64,000 bases of DNA from Palsa-744 sp036498265. Lineage in GTDB: Bacteria; Actinomycetota; Thermoleophilia; Solirubrobacterales; Solirubrobacteraceae. The notes beneath the pieces are model-generated. The model made no database searches. It saw only the letters and a program-made list of their open reading frames with translations, and was not told the DNA's origin. The position numbers were made by a program, and so were the translations under genes. Shown here piece after piece: positions 15,310 through 23,549 of the stretch. The DNA lies in contig DASYFT010000030.1 of the NCBI GenBank assembly GCA_036498265.1, forward strand, positions 124,001-188,000, written 5' to 3'. Position 1 is the stretch's first letter, and every line of letters starts with the position of its first letter.

Positions 15310-16203
15310 TCAGGCGACCGCCCCGAGCGCCACCTTGACCAGGCCGGCCTCGTCCACCAGCAGGGGGACCGGATCGAGGTGCAGGTGTGGCGCGTCCAGA
15401 CAGCGACCCGCCCGGAGAACGTCGTAGCGCTTGCCGCAGGCGGCGCACGTCAGCTCGCTCGCCCGCAGCGTGCCGGCCTCGAGCGAGCTCTCGCAGCCGG
15501 GGCAGGAGGGCCGGTAGGCGTAGACGCGTCCGTTCGGGCGCAGGAACAGCACCTGTTCGCCGGAGACGTCCTTGAGAAGCACGCCACCGCCCTCGAGCTG
15601 CGGCATCCCGCCCGCCGTCGCCCAGGCCGCCGGCGACAGCGAGGGGGCGACGGCCGGCCCCGCCATCTCGAGCTGCAGCAGGCCGCCCGGCGGCGCCTGC
15701 GGCTCGGCGCTCGCCACGCCCTCGGCTTGCACCTCCTCCACGTCGGGCGCCGCCTTGAAGATGGCGTCCTCGATCGCGAGCTTGAGCGTCATCGCGGAGG
15801 AGGGGCAGCCGGAGCAGCTTCCCTGCAGCCGCAGATGGGCGACCCCGTCGCGGACGCCGAGCAACTGGACGTTGCCGCCGTGGGACTCGAGGTAGGGCAG
15901 CACGCTCTCGAGCGCGCCGGTCACGCGCTGCTCGACGGGGATCGGATGCAACCCGTGCACGAGCAGCAGGTGGGCCACGAGCTCGTCGTCCGCCAGAGCC
16001 TCTCCGAGCGCGCCGCCGTCCTCACGCGCGACGAGAGCGTCGACGATCCTCTCGAGGCCCTCGCCGTAGAGGTCGAGGACCGCCTGGACGGCCTGCGTGG
16101 CGGTGTCGCGGGAGTCCGGATCGGGCAGCTTCTCGAGCTGCTCGAGCAGACCCTCGACGCGTGCCAGCAGATCCTGGGCGCCGTCCATCGTCGTCTCGCT
16201 CAT
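15310..16203 (-). CDS. NifU-like Fe-S scaffold fused to all-cysteine Rieske-like domain
   Basis: A 297-residue protein in two parts. The first holds a NifU C-terminal-type domain with the cluster motif CSGCPSS (about residue 133), used for Fe-S transfer. The second has Rieske-fold spacing, but where a Rieske protein has CxH...CxxH this one has CPGC (about 231-234) and CAACG (about 250-254), so the His ligands are replaced by Cys. A rubredoxin-like or zinc site is more likely than a true Rieske cluster. The ATG at 16203 lies 8 nt after the large-subunit stop. It may load clusters into the small subunit or carry electrons (inference). Confidence 0.8.
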   Translation of the reverse strand: MSETTMDGAQDLLARVEGLLEQLEKLPDPDSRDTATQAVQAVLDLYGEGLERIVDALVAREDGGALGEALADDELVAHLLLVHGLHPIPVEQRVTGALESVLPYLESHGGNVQLLGVRDGVAHLRLQGSCSGCPSSAMTLKLAIEDAIFKAAPDVEEVQAEGVASAEPQAPPGGLLQLEMAGPAVAPSLSPAAWATAGGMPQLEGGGVLLKDVSGEQVLFLRPNGRVYAYRPSCPGCESSLEAGTLRASELTCAACGKRYDVLRAGRCLDAPHLHLDPVPLLVDEAGLVKVALGAVA

Positions 16204-16211
16204 CCTCTCGC

Positions 16212-18005
16212 CTACCCGTGCTGCTCGCCGAACATGGGGGAGTGGACCGTGCGAACCGTCCGCCCCTTTCCGAGGTACATGTGCACCCCGCACGGCAGAC
16301 AGGGGTCGAAGGAGCGCACGGCGCGCATGATGTCGATCCCCCGGAAGCTCTCCTGCGAGTTCTCCTCGAAGATCGGCTGGCCCGCGACTGCGTCCTCGTA
16401 CGGCCCCGGCGTGCCGTAGGAGTCGGTGGAGGAGCCGTTCCAGGGCGTGGGCGGATACGGGTGGTAGTTGGCGATCTTGCCCTCGCGGATGACCATGTGG
16501 TGTGAGAGCACGCCACGCACGGCCTCGTGGAAGCCGCAGCCGATGGCCTCGTCGGGGACCTCGAAGTCCTCGAAGACCTTGGTCCGTCCCGAGCGCAGCT
16601 CGGTCATCGCGCGATCGAGGAAGTGCATCGCCATCGCGGCCGAGTAGGCGACGAAGTAGATGCGGGCACGGTCGCGCTCGATCGCGTTCGACCACTGCGG
16701 GATCTTCCACTCGAGCGTCTGCTCGGGCGTGTTTGGTGTCTTGGGCAGATTGATCAGGACGCTGTTGCCCGTCGCTTTCACGTAGGGCGTGTCGACCTTG
16801 TTGGCCAGCGCCGTCACCCAGAGCCGCGCCAGCGCGCCGCCGCCGGTGTCGAGCGCGAGATGGTCACCGGTGCGCTTGTCGAACCAGCGCGGGCTCATCA
16901 CCCACGAGTACTTGCCGCCGTCGAGGTCCCTTTTCTGGGGCCTCGGGATCGTGGTCTGGTTCCACGGGTGACGCTGGTCGACGGGGTTGCCCAGGGGGTC
17001 CTGGCGGACGAAGGTCTCCTCGCCTTCCCAGTCGTCGTAGTAGGAGGAGCCGAGCAGGATGCGGATGCCGAGGTTGATGTCGACGAGGTTGGTGGTGACG
17101 AGCTCGCCGTCGACCACCACTCCCGGGGTGACGAACATCTCGTTGCCCCAGTGCTCCATGTGGCGGTAGTCGTAGTCGACGAAGTCTGGGTTGTTCCACG
17201 CCCCCCAGCAGCCAAGCAGGATGCGACGCCGGCCGATCTCCTCATAGCCGGGCAGGGCCTCGTAGAAGAAGTTGAAGACGTCGTCGTTCATCGCGACGGC
17301 CGACTTGATGAAGTCGAGGCAGCGCAGCAGCCGCGACAGGTAGTCGGTGAAGAGGGTCGGCGTCGCGACTGTGCCCACGCCGCCCGGGTAGATGGTCGAG
17401 GGGTGCACATGGCGCCCCTCCATCAGGCAGATCATCTCGCGCCCGATGCGGCTCATGTGCAGCGCCTCCTTGTACGTCGCCCCGGTGAAGGGGTTGTAGG
17501 AGCGCATGATGTCCGCGATCGTCCGGTGGCCGTGGATGTTCGCCCCCGGCGCCTCGGTCTTCTCCGCCTTCTCGAGCACGCTGGGGTTGGTCTCGCGCAC
17601 CATCTGCTCGCAGAAGTCCACGAACACGAGGTTGTCCTGGAAGATGATGTGGTCGAAGATGTACTCGGCCGCCTCGCCGAGGTTCACGATCCACTCGCCG
17701 AGCGGAGGGGGCTTGACGCCGTAGGCCATCTGCTGGGCGTAGCAGGAGCAGACCGCGTGGTTGTCGCCGCAGATCCCGCAGATGCGGCTCGTGATGAAGT
17801 GCGCGTCCCGCGGGTCCTTGCCGCGCATGAACACCGAGTAGCCCCTGAACATCGACGAGGTCGACTTGCAGGTGGCGACCTGGCGGTTCTCGAAGTCGAT
17901 CTTCGTGTAGATCCCGAGGTTGCCCACGATGCGCGTGATCGGGTCCCACGACATGTCGACCAGCTTGCCGGCCTCCGGTTTGACGCTCTCGCGAGTGACT
18001 GCCAT
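16212..18005 (-). CDS. hhyL: [NiFe] hydrogenase large subunit, group 1h-like
   Basis: Catalytic subunit that oxidises H2. The 597-residue protein has the N-terminal nickel motif RICGICGDNH (74-83) and the C-terminal FDPCLPCGVH with C569 and C572. A 22-residue tail follows H575 and should be removed by the locus endopeptidase. The DNH in the first motif and the LPCGVHMY ending match high-affinity group 1h (Huc/Hhy) enzymes of soil actinobacteria that use atmospheric H2; the subgroup is recalled, not searched. A strong AGAGGAGA ribosome site lies just before the ATG. It pairs with the small subunit 18 nt upstream. Confidence 0.96.
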   Translation of the reverse strand: MAVTRESVKPEAGKLVDMSWDPITRIVGNLGIYTKIDFENRQVATCKSTSSMFRGYSVFMRGKDPRDAHFITSRICGICGDNHAVCSCYAQQMAYGVKPPPLGEWIVNLGEAAEYIFDHIIFQDNLVFVDFCEQMVRETNPSVLEKAEKTEAPGANIHGHRTIADIMRSYNPFTGATYKEALHMSRIGREMICLMEGRHVHPSTIYPGGVGTVATPTLFTDYLSRLLRCLDFIKSAVAMNDDVFNFFYEALPGYEEIGRRRILLGCWGAWNNPDFVDYDYRHMEHWGNEMFVTPGVVVDGELVTTNLVDINLGIRILLGSSYYDDWEGEETFVRQDPLGNPVDQRHPWNQTTIPRPQKRDLDGGKYSWVMSPRWFDKRTGDHLALDTGGGALARLWVTALANKVDTPYVKATGNSVLINLPKTPNTPEQTLEWKIPQWSNAIERDRARIYFVAYSAAMAMHFLDRAMTELRSGRTKVFEDFEVPDEAIGCGFHEAVRGVLSHHMVIREGKIANYHPYPPTPWNGSSTDSYGTPGPYEDAVAGQPIFEENSQESFRGIDIMRAVRSFDPCLPCGVHMYLGKGRTVRTVHSPMFGEQHG

Positions 18006-18023
18006 CTCGGTCTCCTCTCGTCT

Positions 18024-19079
18024 CTAGTTGCCCCAGCGGGGGTCGTAGCCGGTGGTCAGCTCGGGCCTGTTGTGCCGCCACTTGGTCTCCTTGTTCATGG
18101 TCTTGTTGGTGATGCTCCGCAGTTTCCGCATCACCGGCCCGTAGACGCCGCCGATCCCGGCGGAGACGGTGCTCCCTGGAGGCGCGTCCATGAACGGCAT
18201 GAACCTGTCGGGGAACCCCGGCATCGTGCAGCCGATGCAGATGCCTCCGACGTTCGGGCAGCCGCCGATGCCCGCCATCCACCCGCGCTTGGGCACGTTG
18301 CAGTTGACGACCGGGCCCCAGCACCCCGTCTTGACCAGGCACTTCGGCGAGTTGTAGTCCAGCGCGAAGTCACCCTGCTCGTAGTAGCCCGCGCGATCAC
18401 AGCCCTCGTGGACCGTCTTGCCGAAGATCCACTGCGGACGCAGCGCCTCGTCCAGCGGGATCGTCGGGGCGAGGCCGGCCGCCTGGTAGAGGAGCCAGGT
18501 CAGGGTCTCCATGAAGTTCTCCGGCTGCACCGGACACCCGGGCACGTTCACGATCGGAAGCCCCGCGGCCGACCGGAAGTCCCAGCCGAGGTAGTCGGCG
18601 AGGCCCATGCAACCGGTCGGGTTGCCGGCCATCGCATGGATGCCGCCGTAGGTCGCGCAGGTGCCTACGGCTACGACACCCCATGCCTTGGGCGCGAGGC
18701 GGTCCAGCCAGTAGTCGAGCGTCAGCGGTTCGCCGGTCGCCTCGTCGTTGCCGAACGAGGTCCAGTACCCGTCGCCGTTGATCTTCTCGTTGGGGATCGA
18801 CCCCTCGATGACGAGCACGAAAGGCGCCCCCAGTTCGTCCCGGGCCGCCAGGCGGAACGGCAGCAGGAACTCCTCGCCCCCCAGCGTCGGTGAGAGGACT
18901 TTGTTGTGAAGGTGCACGGTGGGCAGTCCCGGGATGGCGCCGAGCAGAACGTCCTCGATGCCCGGCTGCCCGGCGGCTGTGACCGACACCGAGTCCCCGT
19001 CGCAGCTCATGCCCTCCGAGATCCAGAGGATGTGGACCTCGTCGACCCCGGACGGTTGCGGTTCAAACGTGGCTGCCAT
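18024..19079 (-). CDS. hhyS: [NiFe] hydrogenase small subunit, group 1h-like
   Basis: Electron-transfer subunit with three Fe-S clusters. The 351-residue protein has no twin-arginine signal, so the enzyme stays in the cytoplasm. The proximal-cluster motif is SEGMSCDGDS (21-30), with Asp where other groups have Cys, a feature I associate with oxygen-insensitive group 1h. Further ligands appear in VGTCATYGG, VPGCPVQPENF, VHEGCDRAGYY, KCLVKTGCWGP and GGCPNVGGICIGC. The start is set by AAGGAGCGGAG just upstream of ATG 19079. It overlaps hypA by 17 nt, so it is co-translated with it. Confidence 0.95.
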   Translation of the reverse strand: MAATFEPQPSGVDEVHILWISEGMSCDGDSVSVTAAGQPGIEDVLLGAIPGLPTVHLHNKVLSPTLGGEEFLLPFRLAARDELGAPFVLVIEGSIPNEKINGDGYWTSFGNDEATGEPLTLDYWLDRLAPKAWGVVAVGTCATYGGIHAMAGNPTGCMGLADYLGWDFRSAAGLPIVNVPGCPVQPENFMETLTWLLYQAAGLAPTIPLDEALRPQWIFGKTVHEGCDRAGYYEQGDFALDYNSPKCLVKTGCWGPVVNCNVPKRGWMAGIGGCPNVGGICIGCTMPGFPDRFMPFMDAPPGSTVSAGIGGVYGPVMRKLRSITNKTMNKETKWRHNRPELTTGYDPRWGN

Positions 19080-19440
19080 CTCCGCTCCTTTCGTTCATGG
19101 CCGGTTCCTCCTCGAGCTCGAGCGCGTCGACGAGCAGCTCCTCACCGGCGAGGAGCTCGGGGTCGAGTTCGCCGCAGCCGCCACAGCGCAGCGGCATGTC
19201 CTCGAGCGCGCTCTCGGCGCCGCAACGCCGGCAGCGCCCCCTCGCCGGCACCTGCTCGATCACGAGCTCGGCGCCATCGAGCGCCGTTCCCTGGCAGACG
19301 AGCGTGAAGGCGAACTCGAGCGAGGCCGGGACGACCTGGCGCAGGTGCCCGACGCGAACATCGACCCTGACGACACGCCGTCCCGCCGCGTGCCGTGTCG
19401 CGACGTCGACGATCGCCTCCGCGATCGAGAGCTCGTGCAT
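19063..19440 (-). CDS. hypA: Hydrogenase nickel incorporation protein HypA
   Basis: Nickel chaperone that partners HypB. The 125-residue protein starts MHELSIAEAI; His2 is the nickel ligand. A zinc site is formed by CRRC and CGGC (in GRCRRCGAES and LRCGGCGE). An acidic C-terminal tail (EELLVDALELEEEPA) is somewhat longer than in typical HypA and runs over the small-subunit start. The ATG shares one base with the hypE stop (TGATG). Confidence 0.95.
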   Translation of the reverse strand: MHELSIAEAIVDVATRHAAGRRVVRVDVRVGHLRQVVPASLEFAFTLVCQGTALDGAELVIEQVPARGRCRRCGAESALEDMPLRCGGCGELDPELLAGEELLVDALELEEEPAMNERSGDGSHV

Positions 19441-20531
19441 CAGCAGATCCTCGGCAGCGGGTCGCCGACGAGCTGGTCCATCACGCGGCGTCCGCCGAAG
19501 GCGGTCTCGACGAGCACCATGCCCGGGGGGTCGGCCTTGACCTCGCCTATCTCGGCCGCCGCCTCGCCGCCCGGTATCGCCCGCAGCGCAGCCAGGGCCT
19601 GCTCGGCTCGCTCTGGGGCCACGAACGCGACGAGCTTGCCCTCGTTGGCCACGTACATGGGGTCGATGCCGAGGATCTCCGCCGCACCGGCGACCGCGGG
19701 TTCCACGGGCACGGCCGCCTCGCGAACCAGGATCGCCACGCCCGACGCGCGCGCGAGCTCGTTGAGCACCGAGGCGACGCCGCCCCGCGTGGCATCGCGC
19801 AGGCAGCTCAGAGCCCCACCGGCGCTCTCCAGCAGCCCGTCCACGAGCGGCCACAGCGGCTGCGTGTCGGACTCGATGTCGGCGTCGAGCCCGAGCTCGC
19901 CGCGCGCCAGCATGATCGCCGTCCCGTGCTCGCCGATCGTGCCGGAGACGATGACGCGGTCACCCGGCCTGAGCGCGCCGGGGGCGAGGCGGGCGCGGGG
20001 GTCGCGCAGCCCGAGTCCGCTGGTGCAGATGTACATCCCGTCGGCGTGACCGCGTTCCACGACCTTGGTGTCCCCGGCCACGACCTGCGCTCCGGCAACG
20101 CGCGCGGCATCGGCGATCGCCCCGACCTCCTCGCGAAGCGTCTCGGCCGCGAGGCCCTCCTCGAGCACGAGCGACAGCGTGAGCGCCAGCGGCCGCGCGC
20201 CCGCCATCGCGAGGTCGTTGACCGTGCCGTTGACCGCCAGCTCTCCGATCGAGCCACCGGGGAAGCGCAGCGGCTTGACGACGAACGAGTCGGTGGTCAT
20301 GGCAAGGTCGAGCCCCTCGACGCTGACGGAGCCCGCATCCGCCAGCTCGTCGAGCGCAGCGGACGCGAAGGCGGGCGCGAACAGCCCCTCGACCAGCGAG
20401 GAGGTCGCCTTGCCGCCGGCGCCATGGGACATGGTGATGTGCGAGTCGCGGAACCTGGCGCGCTTCGCACGCGCGGTCTCGATGATCTCGAGGATGCGCG
20501 ACTCGCGCTCGGAGACGCTCCCCGGTGTCAT
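19440..20531 (-). CDS. hypE: Hydrogenase maturation factor HypE
   Basis: AIR-synthase-like enzyme that dehydrates the thiocarboxamide on its C-terminal cysteine to thiocyanate, the source of CN ligands. The 363-residue protein ends in PRIC, the diagnostic tail. It shows ITMSHGAGGKATSSLVEGLF near the N-terminus, MTTDSFVVKPLRFPGG, and RDATRGGVASVLNELA. The ATG at 20531 overlaps the hypD stop (ATGA); the open frame extending to 21143 is antisense or out-of-frame sequence and is rejected. Confidence 0.96.
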   Translation of the reverse strand: MTPGSVSERESRILEIIETARAKRARFRDSHITMSHGAGGKATSSLVEGLFAPAFASAALDELADAGSVSVEGLDLAMTTDSFVVKPLRFPGGSIGELAVNGTVNDLAMAGARPLALTLSLVLEEGLAAETLREEVGAIADAARVAGAQVVAGDTKVVERGHADGMYICTSGLGLRDPRARLAPGALRPGDRVIVSGTIGEHGTAIMLARGELGLDADIESDTQPLWPLVDGLLESAGGALSCLRDATRGGVASVLNELARASGVAILVREAAVPVEPAVAGAAEILGIDPMYVANEGKLVAFVAPERAEQALAALRAIPGGEAAAEIGEVKADPPGMVLVETAFGGRRVMDQLVGDPLPRIC

Positions 20532-21643
20532 GCGACCTCGCGTTCGCGGGCGAAGCGCCCGTAGTTGTAGTAGGCGGCACAGGCACCCTCCGGCGAGACC
20601 ATGCAGGTTCCGATCGGCCGCTCGGGCGTGCAGGCGGTGCCGAACACCTTGCACTCCCACGGCTTGATGACCCCCTTGAGCACCTCGCCGCACTGGCATG
20701 CCTTGGGGTCCGCGACGCGCACGCCGGGCACCGAAAACCGCTCCTCGGCGTCCCAGTCGGAGTATGCGTCGCTGATGCGCAGGGCGCTCTGGGAGATGAA
20801 GCCAAGGCCTCGCCACTCGAAATGCGGCCGCAGCGCGAAGACCTCGCTCATGATCTCCAGCGCGCGGAGGTTCCCCTCCCACGGCACGACTCGTGAGTAC
20901 TGGTTCTCCACCTCGGCGCGCCCCTCGCCGAGCTGGCGCAGCACCATGAGGACGGACTGCAGGATGTCGAGCGGCTCGAACCCGGAGATGACGACGGGCT
21001 TGCCGTACTGCCCGGGCAGGAACTGGAACGGCCGCGCGCCCACGACGGTGGCCACGTGCCCCGGGCCGATGAACCCGTCCAGCCGCAGATCGGGCGACTC
21101 GAGCAGCGCACGCAGCGGCGGCACGATCGTCACGTGCGAGCACATGACCGAGAAGTTCTCGACGCTCTCGGCCTTCGCGCGGCGCAGCGTCAGCGCGGTG
21201 GAGGGCGCAGTCGTCTCGAAGCCGATCGCGAAGAACACGACCTGGCGGTCCGGGTTCTGCTTGGCGATGCGCAGCGCGTCCAGCGGTGAGTAGACGATCC
21301 GCACGTCAGCGCCGTCGGCCTTCGCGTCCAGGAGCGTCTGGCGGGAGCCCGGCACCCGGACCATGTCGCCGAAGCAGGTGAAGATCACCCCCGGCTCGTG
21401 CGCGAGGGCGATGCCGTCGTCGACGCGGCCCATCGGAATGACGCAGACCGGGCAGCCAGGGCCGTGGACGAGCTCGACGTTCGAGGGCAGCAGGTCGTCG
21501 ACGCCGTACTTGTAGATCGAGTGCGTGTGGCCTCCGCAGACCTCCATCACCTTGTACCGGCGGCCGGGCTCGACGGCGGCAACGATCTCACCGGCGAGGA
21601 CCCGCCCGAGCTCGGCGTCCCTGAACTCGTCGACAAACCTCAT
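20528..21643 (-). CDS. hypD: Hydrogenase maturation factor HypD
   Basis: Fe-S scaffold on which Fe(CN)2CO is assembled with HypC. The 371-residue protein shows VCGGHTHSIYKYG, HGPGCPVCVIPMGR, FFAIGFETTAPSTA, and a C-terminal [4Fe-4S] site with Cys in ACQCGEVLKG, PWECKVFG, TACTPERP and IGTCMVSPEG. The ATG at 21643 overlaps the upstream HypC-like stop as ATGA. The open frame to 21841 is not used because it would run over that gene. Confidence 0.96.
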   Translation of the reverse strand: MRFVDEFRDAELGRVLAGEIVAAVEPGRRYKVMEVCGGHTHSIYKYGVDDLLPSNVELVHGPGCPVCVIPMGRVDDGIALAHEPGVIFTCFGDMVRVPGSRQTLLDAKADGADVRIVYSPLDALRIAKQNPDRQVVFFAIGFETTAPSTALTLRRAKAESVENFSVMCSHVTIVPPLRALLESPDLRLDGFIGPGHVATVVGARPFQFLPGQYGKPVVISGFEPLDILQSVLMVLRQLGEGRAEVENQYSRVVPWEGNLRALEIMSEVFALRPHFEWRGLGFISQSALRISDAYSDWDAEERFSVPGVRVADPKACQCGEVLKGVIKPWECKVFGTACTPERPIGTCMVSPEGACAAYYNYGRFAREREVA

Positions 21644-21867
21644 TCGCGCCCCTCGCCGGTGGCCCGGCCGATGGCCGTGCCGGCATGCACCAGGAGCGCC
21701 TCGCCCGGATGAACGGGGTCGACGAGCGCGGTCTCGACGGTTGACGGCTCTCCGCCGGGCGCCCGGCAGACGGCAAGGCTGCGCTCGCCGTCCACGTCCA
21801 CGACGCGCATCGGGACAGCCTCGTCGCCGCAGGTGATGCAACCCGGGGCGGCGAGGCAGTCGCTCAT
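21640..21867 (-). CDS. Second HypC-family chaperone with CxxC motif
   Basis: A 75-residue HypC/HupF-like protein differing from standard HypC. The usual Met-Cys start is replaced by MSDCLAAPG, followed by CITCGDEAVPMRVV with Cys10 and Cys13. The rest keeps the HypC beta-barrel pattern (VDPVHPGEALLVHAGTAIG). It lies 65 nt after hypC and overlaps hypD. One copy may serve HypD and the other the large subunit, as proposed for HypC/HybG pairs elsewhere; that assignment is a guess. Confidence 0.8.
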   Translation of the reverse strand: MSDCLAAPGCITCGDEAVPMRVVDVDGERSLAVCRAPGGEPSTVETALVDPVHPGEALLVHAGTAIGRATGEGRE

Positions 21868-21932
21868 GCGATCGGCTCCCTCATCGCCTCGACCCGGTCA
21901 GGGGGCTGCCGCTGATCATCCGGTCGGCCCCA

Positions 21933-22211
21933 TCACTCGATCACGCTGGCCTTGAGCTCCTCGAGCTCCTGCGTGTACTCGGCGCCCATCTGCTCGAGCA
22001 GCGCCAGCGTCGCCCGCGCCTCCTGCTCGTCGATCTTGGACAGCGCGAACCCGACGTGGATCAGCACCCAGTCGCCTGGCCGCGCGGTGCTGTCGCCGAC
22101 ATCGAGGAGGCCGATGTTGACGGTCCTCCGCACGCCGGCGATCTCGATCGTGGCAAGCCGGTTGTCCTCGTCGACAACCTCCACCACCTGCCCTGGAATC
22201 GCTAGGCACAT
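21933..22211 (-). CDS. hypC: Hydrogenase assembly chaperone HypC
   Basis: Small chaperone that carries the Fe(CN)2CO unit between HypD and the large subunit. The 92-residue protein starts MCLAIPGQVVEV; Cys2 is the functional residue and fixes the start at 22211 rather than the longer frame to 22268. It continues VNIGLLDVG, PGDWVLIHVGFALSKID and a helical tail. A GAGAGAG purine run precedes the start. It is the first hyp gene; the 107 nt to the nickel permease may hold the operon promoter, though I could not pick one out. Confidence 0.95.
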   Translation of the reverse strand: MCLAIPGQVVEVVDEDNRLATIEIAGVRRTVNIGLLDVGDSTARPGDWVLIHVGFALSKIDEQEARATLALLEQMGAEYTQELEELKASVIE

Positions 22212-22318
22212 CGCAGCTCTCTCGACCCGGGGGGCCTCGCTGCCCCACGTAGCGCACCTACCCGGCAACGGCCGCTTCTAACGTGGTGGGCGCGCCTGCT
22301 GCCGCGGCACGGTCCCGG

Positions 22319-23434
22319 TCACCGCTCGACCGTGGCGCTCCAGCGATCCTCGATGTGCGCGAGGTGCCAGACCCCGAGCGCGACCGCCCACGTGAGCACG
22401 AACATGCCGACGATCAGCAGGCCGAGCGAGTTGATGTCAATGGCCTCCAGCCACGCCCAGAAGGAGCCCGAGAGCTCGAGCCGTTCTGCCGCCAGGCCGC
22501 CGATCTCGATCGTGCCGACGACGAGCGCCACGGCCACCGACAGCCCTGTGACGGTGAGGTTGTAGTAGACCTTCCGCACCGGCTTCGAGAACGCCCAGCC
22601 GTAGGCCAGGCTCATGAAGGAGCCGTCGATGCTGTCCATCAGGGACATGCCGGCGGCGAACAGCACGGGGAGGCAGAGGATCGCGTACCAGGGCAGCCCG
22701 GCGCCGGCCGCCCCTCCGGCGAGCACGAGCAGGGCCACCTCCGAGGCGGTGTCGAACCCCAGGCCGAAGAGCAGCCCCACGAGATACATCTGGCTGGGCC
22801 TCGTGATGGTCCTCGTGAGCCCTCCGAAGAACCGGTTCATCATCCCGCGGCCTTCCAGCCCTCGCTCGAGGGCCCGCTCGTCGTAGCAGCCGCGGCCCAT
22901 GTCGCGGAAGACCCTGAAGATGCCGACGAGGATCACGAGGTTGAGCGCCGCGATCATGTACAGGAAGCCGCCGGAGACCAAGGTTCCGATGCCGCCGAGG
23001 CCGCGAACGGCGGAGCCGCCTCGGAGCGGGCCCGCCAGCGACCTGGTGGCCATGGCGAGCAGGAACGCGAGGGCGAAGACGACGGTGGAGTGTCCCAGCG
23101 AGAACCAGAAGCCGACGCTCGGCGACCGCCGGCCCTCGGACATCAGCTTGCGGGTGGTGTTGTCGATCGCGGCGATGTGGTCCGCGTCGAAGGCGTGGCG
23201 CAGGCCGAGGGTGTAGGCCGTGACTCCGATCCCGACCGTCAGTGCACCGGCCCCGCCGACGCGGTAGCGAGCGGGAGCGACGAGCACGAACAGCGCGACG
23301 AAGCCGACCACGTGAAGGGCGAGGACGACGAGCGCCATCATCCCGAGGGTCCTGCGGGCGGATGGCTCGAGCCTGCGCCAGAGCGTTCGAGCACCAGGTC
23401 TCACTGCGGTCGTAGCCATCGACCCCGCGCTCAT
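22319..23434 (-). CDS. NiCoT-family nickel/cobalt permease
   Basis: High-affinity nickel importer (HoxN/NixA type) in the cytoplasmic membrane, supplying nickel to the hydrogenase encoded downstream. The 371-residue protein has about eight hydrophobic helices and the family signature RHAFDADHIAAIDN (79-92) in the second helix. It also has FSLGHSTVVFALAF and LFGLGFDTASEVALL. Position and direction ahead of hypC support nickel over cobalt. A second in-frame Met (residue 6) is possible. No cobalamin riboswitch was convincing in the 115 nt upstream. Confidence 0.92.
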   Translation of the reverse strand: MSAGSMATTAVRPGARTLWRRLEPSARRTLGMMALVVLALHVVGFVALFVLVAPARYRVGGAGALTVGIGVTAYTLGLRHAFDADHIAAIDNTTRKLMSEGRRSPSVGFWFSLGHSTVVFALAFLLAMATRSLAGPLRGGSAVRGLGGIGTLVSGGFLYMIAALNLVILVGIFRVFRDMGRGCYDERALERGLEGRGMMNRFFGGLTRTITRPSQMYLVGLLFGLGFDTASEVALLVLAGGAAGAGLPWYAILCLPVLFAAGMSLMDSIDGSFMSLAYGWAFSKPVRKVYYNLTVTGLSVAVALVVGTIEIGGLAAERLELSGSFWAWLEAIDINSLGLLIVGMFVLTWAVALGVWHLAHIEDRWSATVER

Positions 23435-23549
23435 CTCATGTCCGCTCCCGAGCGCGCGGCGGGCGGGCGCCCGGCGGCGTCGCGCTCTGGCTGGCGGCTA
23501 CCCCGCTGCCGGCGGCGGCAAACCACCGTCCCCTGTGAGCGCTCGCCCG

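Noticed and set aside
16527..18893. 788-residue plus-strand open frame across the hydrogenase subunits
   Set aside because: Shadow frame caused by high-GC codon bias. The minus strand encodes clear large and small subunits.
23435..23549. Cobalamin riboswitch before the nickel permease
   Set aside because: A few bases resemble the entry of the element, but the gap is too short and the B12 box is not convincing.
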